A model generated the notes under the pieces. The model was not told the DNA's origin. It did not search any database and worked only from the letters and a program-made list of their open reading frames with translations. Below, in pieces: positions 4,760-5,636 of a stretch of DNA of 5,636 nucleotides. The DNA comes from Desulfotomaculum sp. (GTDB lineage Bacteria; Bacillota; Desulfotomaculia; Desulfotomaculales; Ammonificaceae). Made by a program: the position numbers and the translations under genes. Each line of letters begins with the position of its first letter. Within the stretch, counting starts at the first letter, position 1. The DNA lies in the NCBI GenBank assembly GCA_012961725.1, contig DTYU01000245.1, positions 1-5,636 on the forward strand. Reading direction: 5' to 3'.

Positions 4760-5515
4760 ATTTCGGATAAACTGTTAACCGGAAAGGTGGCGCTGGTGAC
4801 AGGCGCCAGCCGGGGCATCGGGGCCGCCGTCGCCCTCGAGATGGCCAGGCACGGCGCCAGCGTTGCCGTAAACTACCGAAGGTCGGCGCAGGAAGCGGAA
4901 GCCTTAGCGCGCAACTGCGCAGGGCACGGTGTGAACGCCGCCGCCTTCCAGGCCGACGTCGCCGGACCGGAGGCCGTCGCAAAACTGTTCGCGGCGGTTG
5001 AAGAGACCTTAGGTCCGGTAGAGATCTTAGTGAACAATGCCGGCGTCGCCCTCCGCCGCCTGGTGACGGAAACGAGCGACGGCGAATGGGAAAAGCTGAT
5101 CGCCGTCAACCTTTCGGGCGCTTTTTACTGCTGCCGGCGGGTGCTTCCGGGAATGACCCGCCGGCGCTGGGGCCGCATAATCAACGTCGCCTCCGTATTC
5201 GGCCTTACCGGTGCCGCTTACGAGGCCGCTTACGCCGCCGCCAAAGGAGGACTCATCGCCTTTACCAAGTCCTTAGCCCGGGAGGTGGGGAGTGCAGGGA
5301 TCACCGTCAACGCCGTCGCCCCCGGACCGGTTGACACTTGCATGCTCCGCGAAGAACTGACGCCTGAAGAAGTCGCGGCCTTAGCGCAGTCCGTTCCCGC
5401 CGGCCGCTTAGGCAGAGCCGAGGAGATCGCGGCGGCCTGCGTTTTCTTGGCCTCTCCGGCCGCCGCTTACGTAAACGGCCAGGTGTTGTGCGTTGACGGC
5501 GGCTGGCTGCCGTGA
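4757..5515 (+). CDS. Short-chain dehydrogenase/reductase, FabG-like (3-oxoacyl-ACP reductase family)
   Basis: Classical SDR of the FabG type; reduces a ketone with NAD(P)H in the cytoplasm, possibly 3-oxoacyl-ACP. From the CTG start it has 252 aa, normal for FabG (about 245-250). Motifs: nucleotide-binding TGASRGIG (15-22), VNYRRS after the second strand (Arg favours NADPH), NNAG (93-96), Asn118 in VNLSGAF, catalytic Ser146 in NVASVFG, Tyr159 and Lys163 in YAAAK, NAVAPGPVDT (185-194) and the C-terminal VDGGW. The first standard start codon, GTG 4787, would cut into the first beta strand (VALVTG) and has no ribosome binding site, so translation probably begins at CTG 4757 behind GGAGG. It stands alone, divergent from the aminomutase and with no fatty-acid genes nearby, so the substrate cannot be fixed. 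It is GC-rich, with a codon use similar to the aminomutase gene. Confidence 0.88.
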   Translation: MISDKLLTGKVALVTGASRGIGAAVALEMARHGASVAVNYRRSAQEAEALARNCAGHGVNAAAFQADVAGPEAVAKLFAAVEETLGPVEILVNNAGVALRRLVTETSDGEWEKLIAVNLSGAFYCCRRVLPGMTRRRWGRIINVASVFGLTGAAYEAAYAAAKGGLIAFTKSLAREVGSAGITVNAVAPGPVDTCMLREELTPEEVAALAQSVPAGRLGRAEEIAAACVFLASPAAAYVNGQVLCVDGGWLP

Positions 5516-5636
5516 TCGGAGGAGAGAGGCAGGAGGTCGGAAGTATTCGTTGTATTTTCGTGTATTTTCGGGGACACCATACTTAATTTTTAAAGATGAA
5601 GGATAATCCGGGCGTCTCTGAAGTTCCCCGAAGCAA
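5516..5636. other. Non-coding right edge with repeat signals, possible mobile-element end
   Basis: No gene or clear terminator follows the reductase stop. Two purine-rich Shine-Dalgarno-like stretches (GGAGGAGAGAGG and AGGAGG, 5518-5536) lead to no convincing frame. TGTATTTTCG occurs twice in tandem (5551-5570). TTCGGGGA (5567-5574) is repeated inverted as TCCCCGAA (5625-5632). The phrase GGGGACACCATACTTAATT (5570-5588) resembles sequence I associate with REP-type (IS200-like, Y1) transposase genes, from memory only. Confidence 0.35.

Noticed and set aside
4752..4982. Arg-rich minus-strand frame opposite the FabG-like gene
   Set aside because: It is a GC-rich shadow of the SDR coding frame with no recognisable protein features.

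Overview
The window comes from an endospore-forming Firmicute, most likely a class Clostridia organism of the Desulfotomaculum/Pelotomaculum (Peptococcaceae) kind. The evidence is a compact spoVAC-spoVAD-spoVAEb cluster, strong GGGAGG-type ribosome binding sites with frequent GTG/TTG starts, sigma-A-like promoters, and a c-di-AMP (ydaO/yuaA-type) riboswitch. The genus is inferred from gene style and not proven by any marker.

Layout. Five genes lie on the minus strand, read right to left: a radical-SAM aminomutase (2958-4238), a BFN/DUF151 'bifunctional nuclease' family gene (2258-2722), then spoVAC (1491-1961), spoVAD (458-1474) and spoVAEb (83-442). The spoVA genes are 15-16 bases apart and form one operon for dipicolinic acid uptake into the forespore. 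A possible next minus-strand gene begins at 25 and runs off the left edge. A single plus-strand gene, a FabG-like short-chain dehydrogenase/reductase (4757-5515), diverges from the aminomutase. The right edge (5516-5636) has no gene, but holds a tandem decamer and an inverted repeat that resemble a mobile-element end.

The most interesting part is 4236-4560. A near-consensus minus-strand promoter (TTGACA-17-TATTAT) starts a leader of about 285 nt. The leader contains the conserved core blocks of the c-di-AMP riboswitch (GGGGAACC, GGGGTGAATCC, and the GACCCGAACCCG...CAGCTAACCTCGTAAGCG block), followed by a 9-bp terminator hairpin with a T run just before the start codon. The controlled gene keeps the lysine 2,3-aminomutase fold and cofactor residues, but it has Lys and Asn where lysine aminomutase has its two substrate-binding Asp residues. 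That is the signature of glutamate 2,3-aminomutase, which makes beta-glutamate, a compatible solute. The reading is an osmolyte-synthesis gene switched by the osmotic second messenger c-di-AMP.

Other non-coding signals: tandem intrinsic terminators after the BFN gene (2182-2253), an octamer repeat block upstream of spoVAC (2063-2111), a sigma-A promoter with a 170-nt leader for the BFN gene (2898-2927), and a plus-strand promoter for the fabG-like gene (4615-4642). Several starts were revised: TTG at 2722 for the BFN gene, ATG at 4238 for the aminomutase, and a probable non-standard CTG at 4757 for the reductase.
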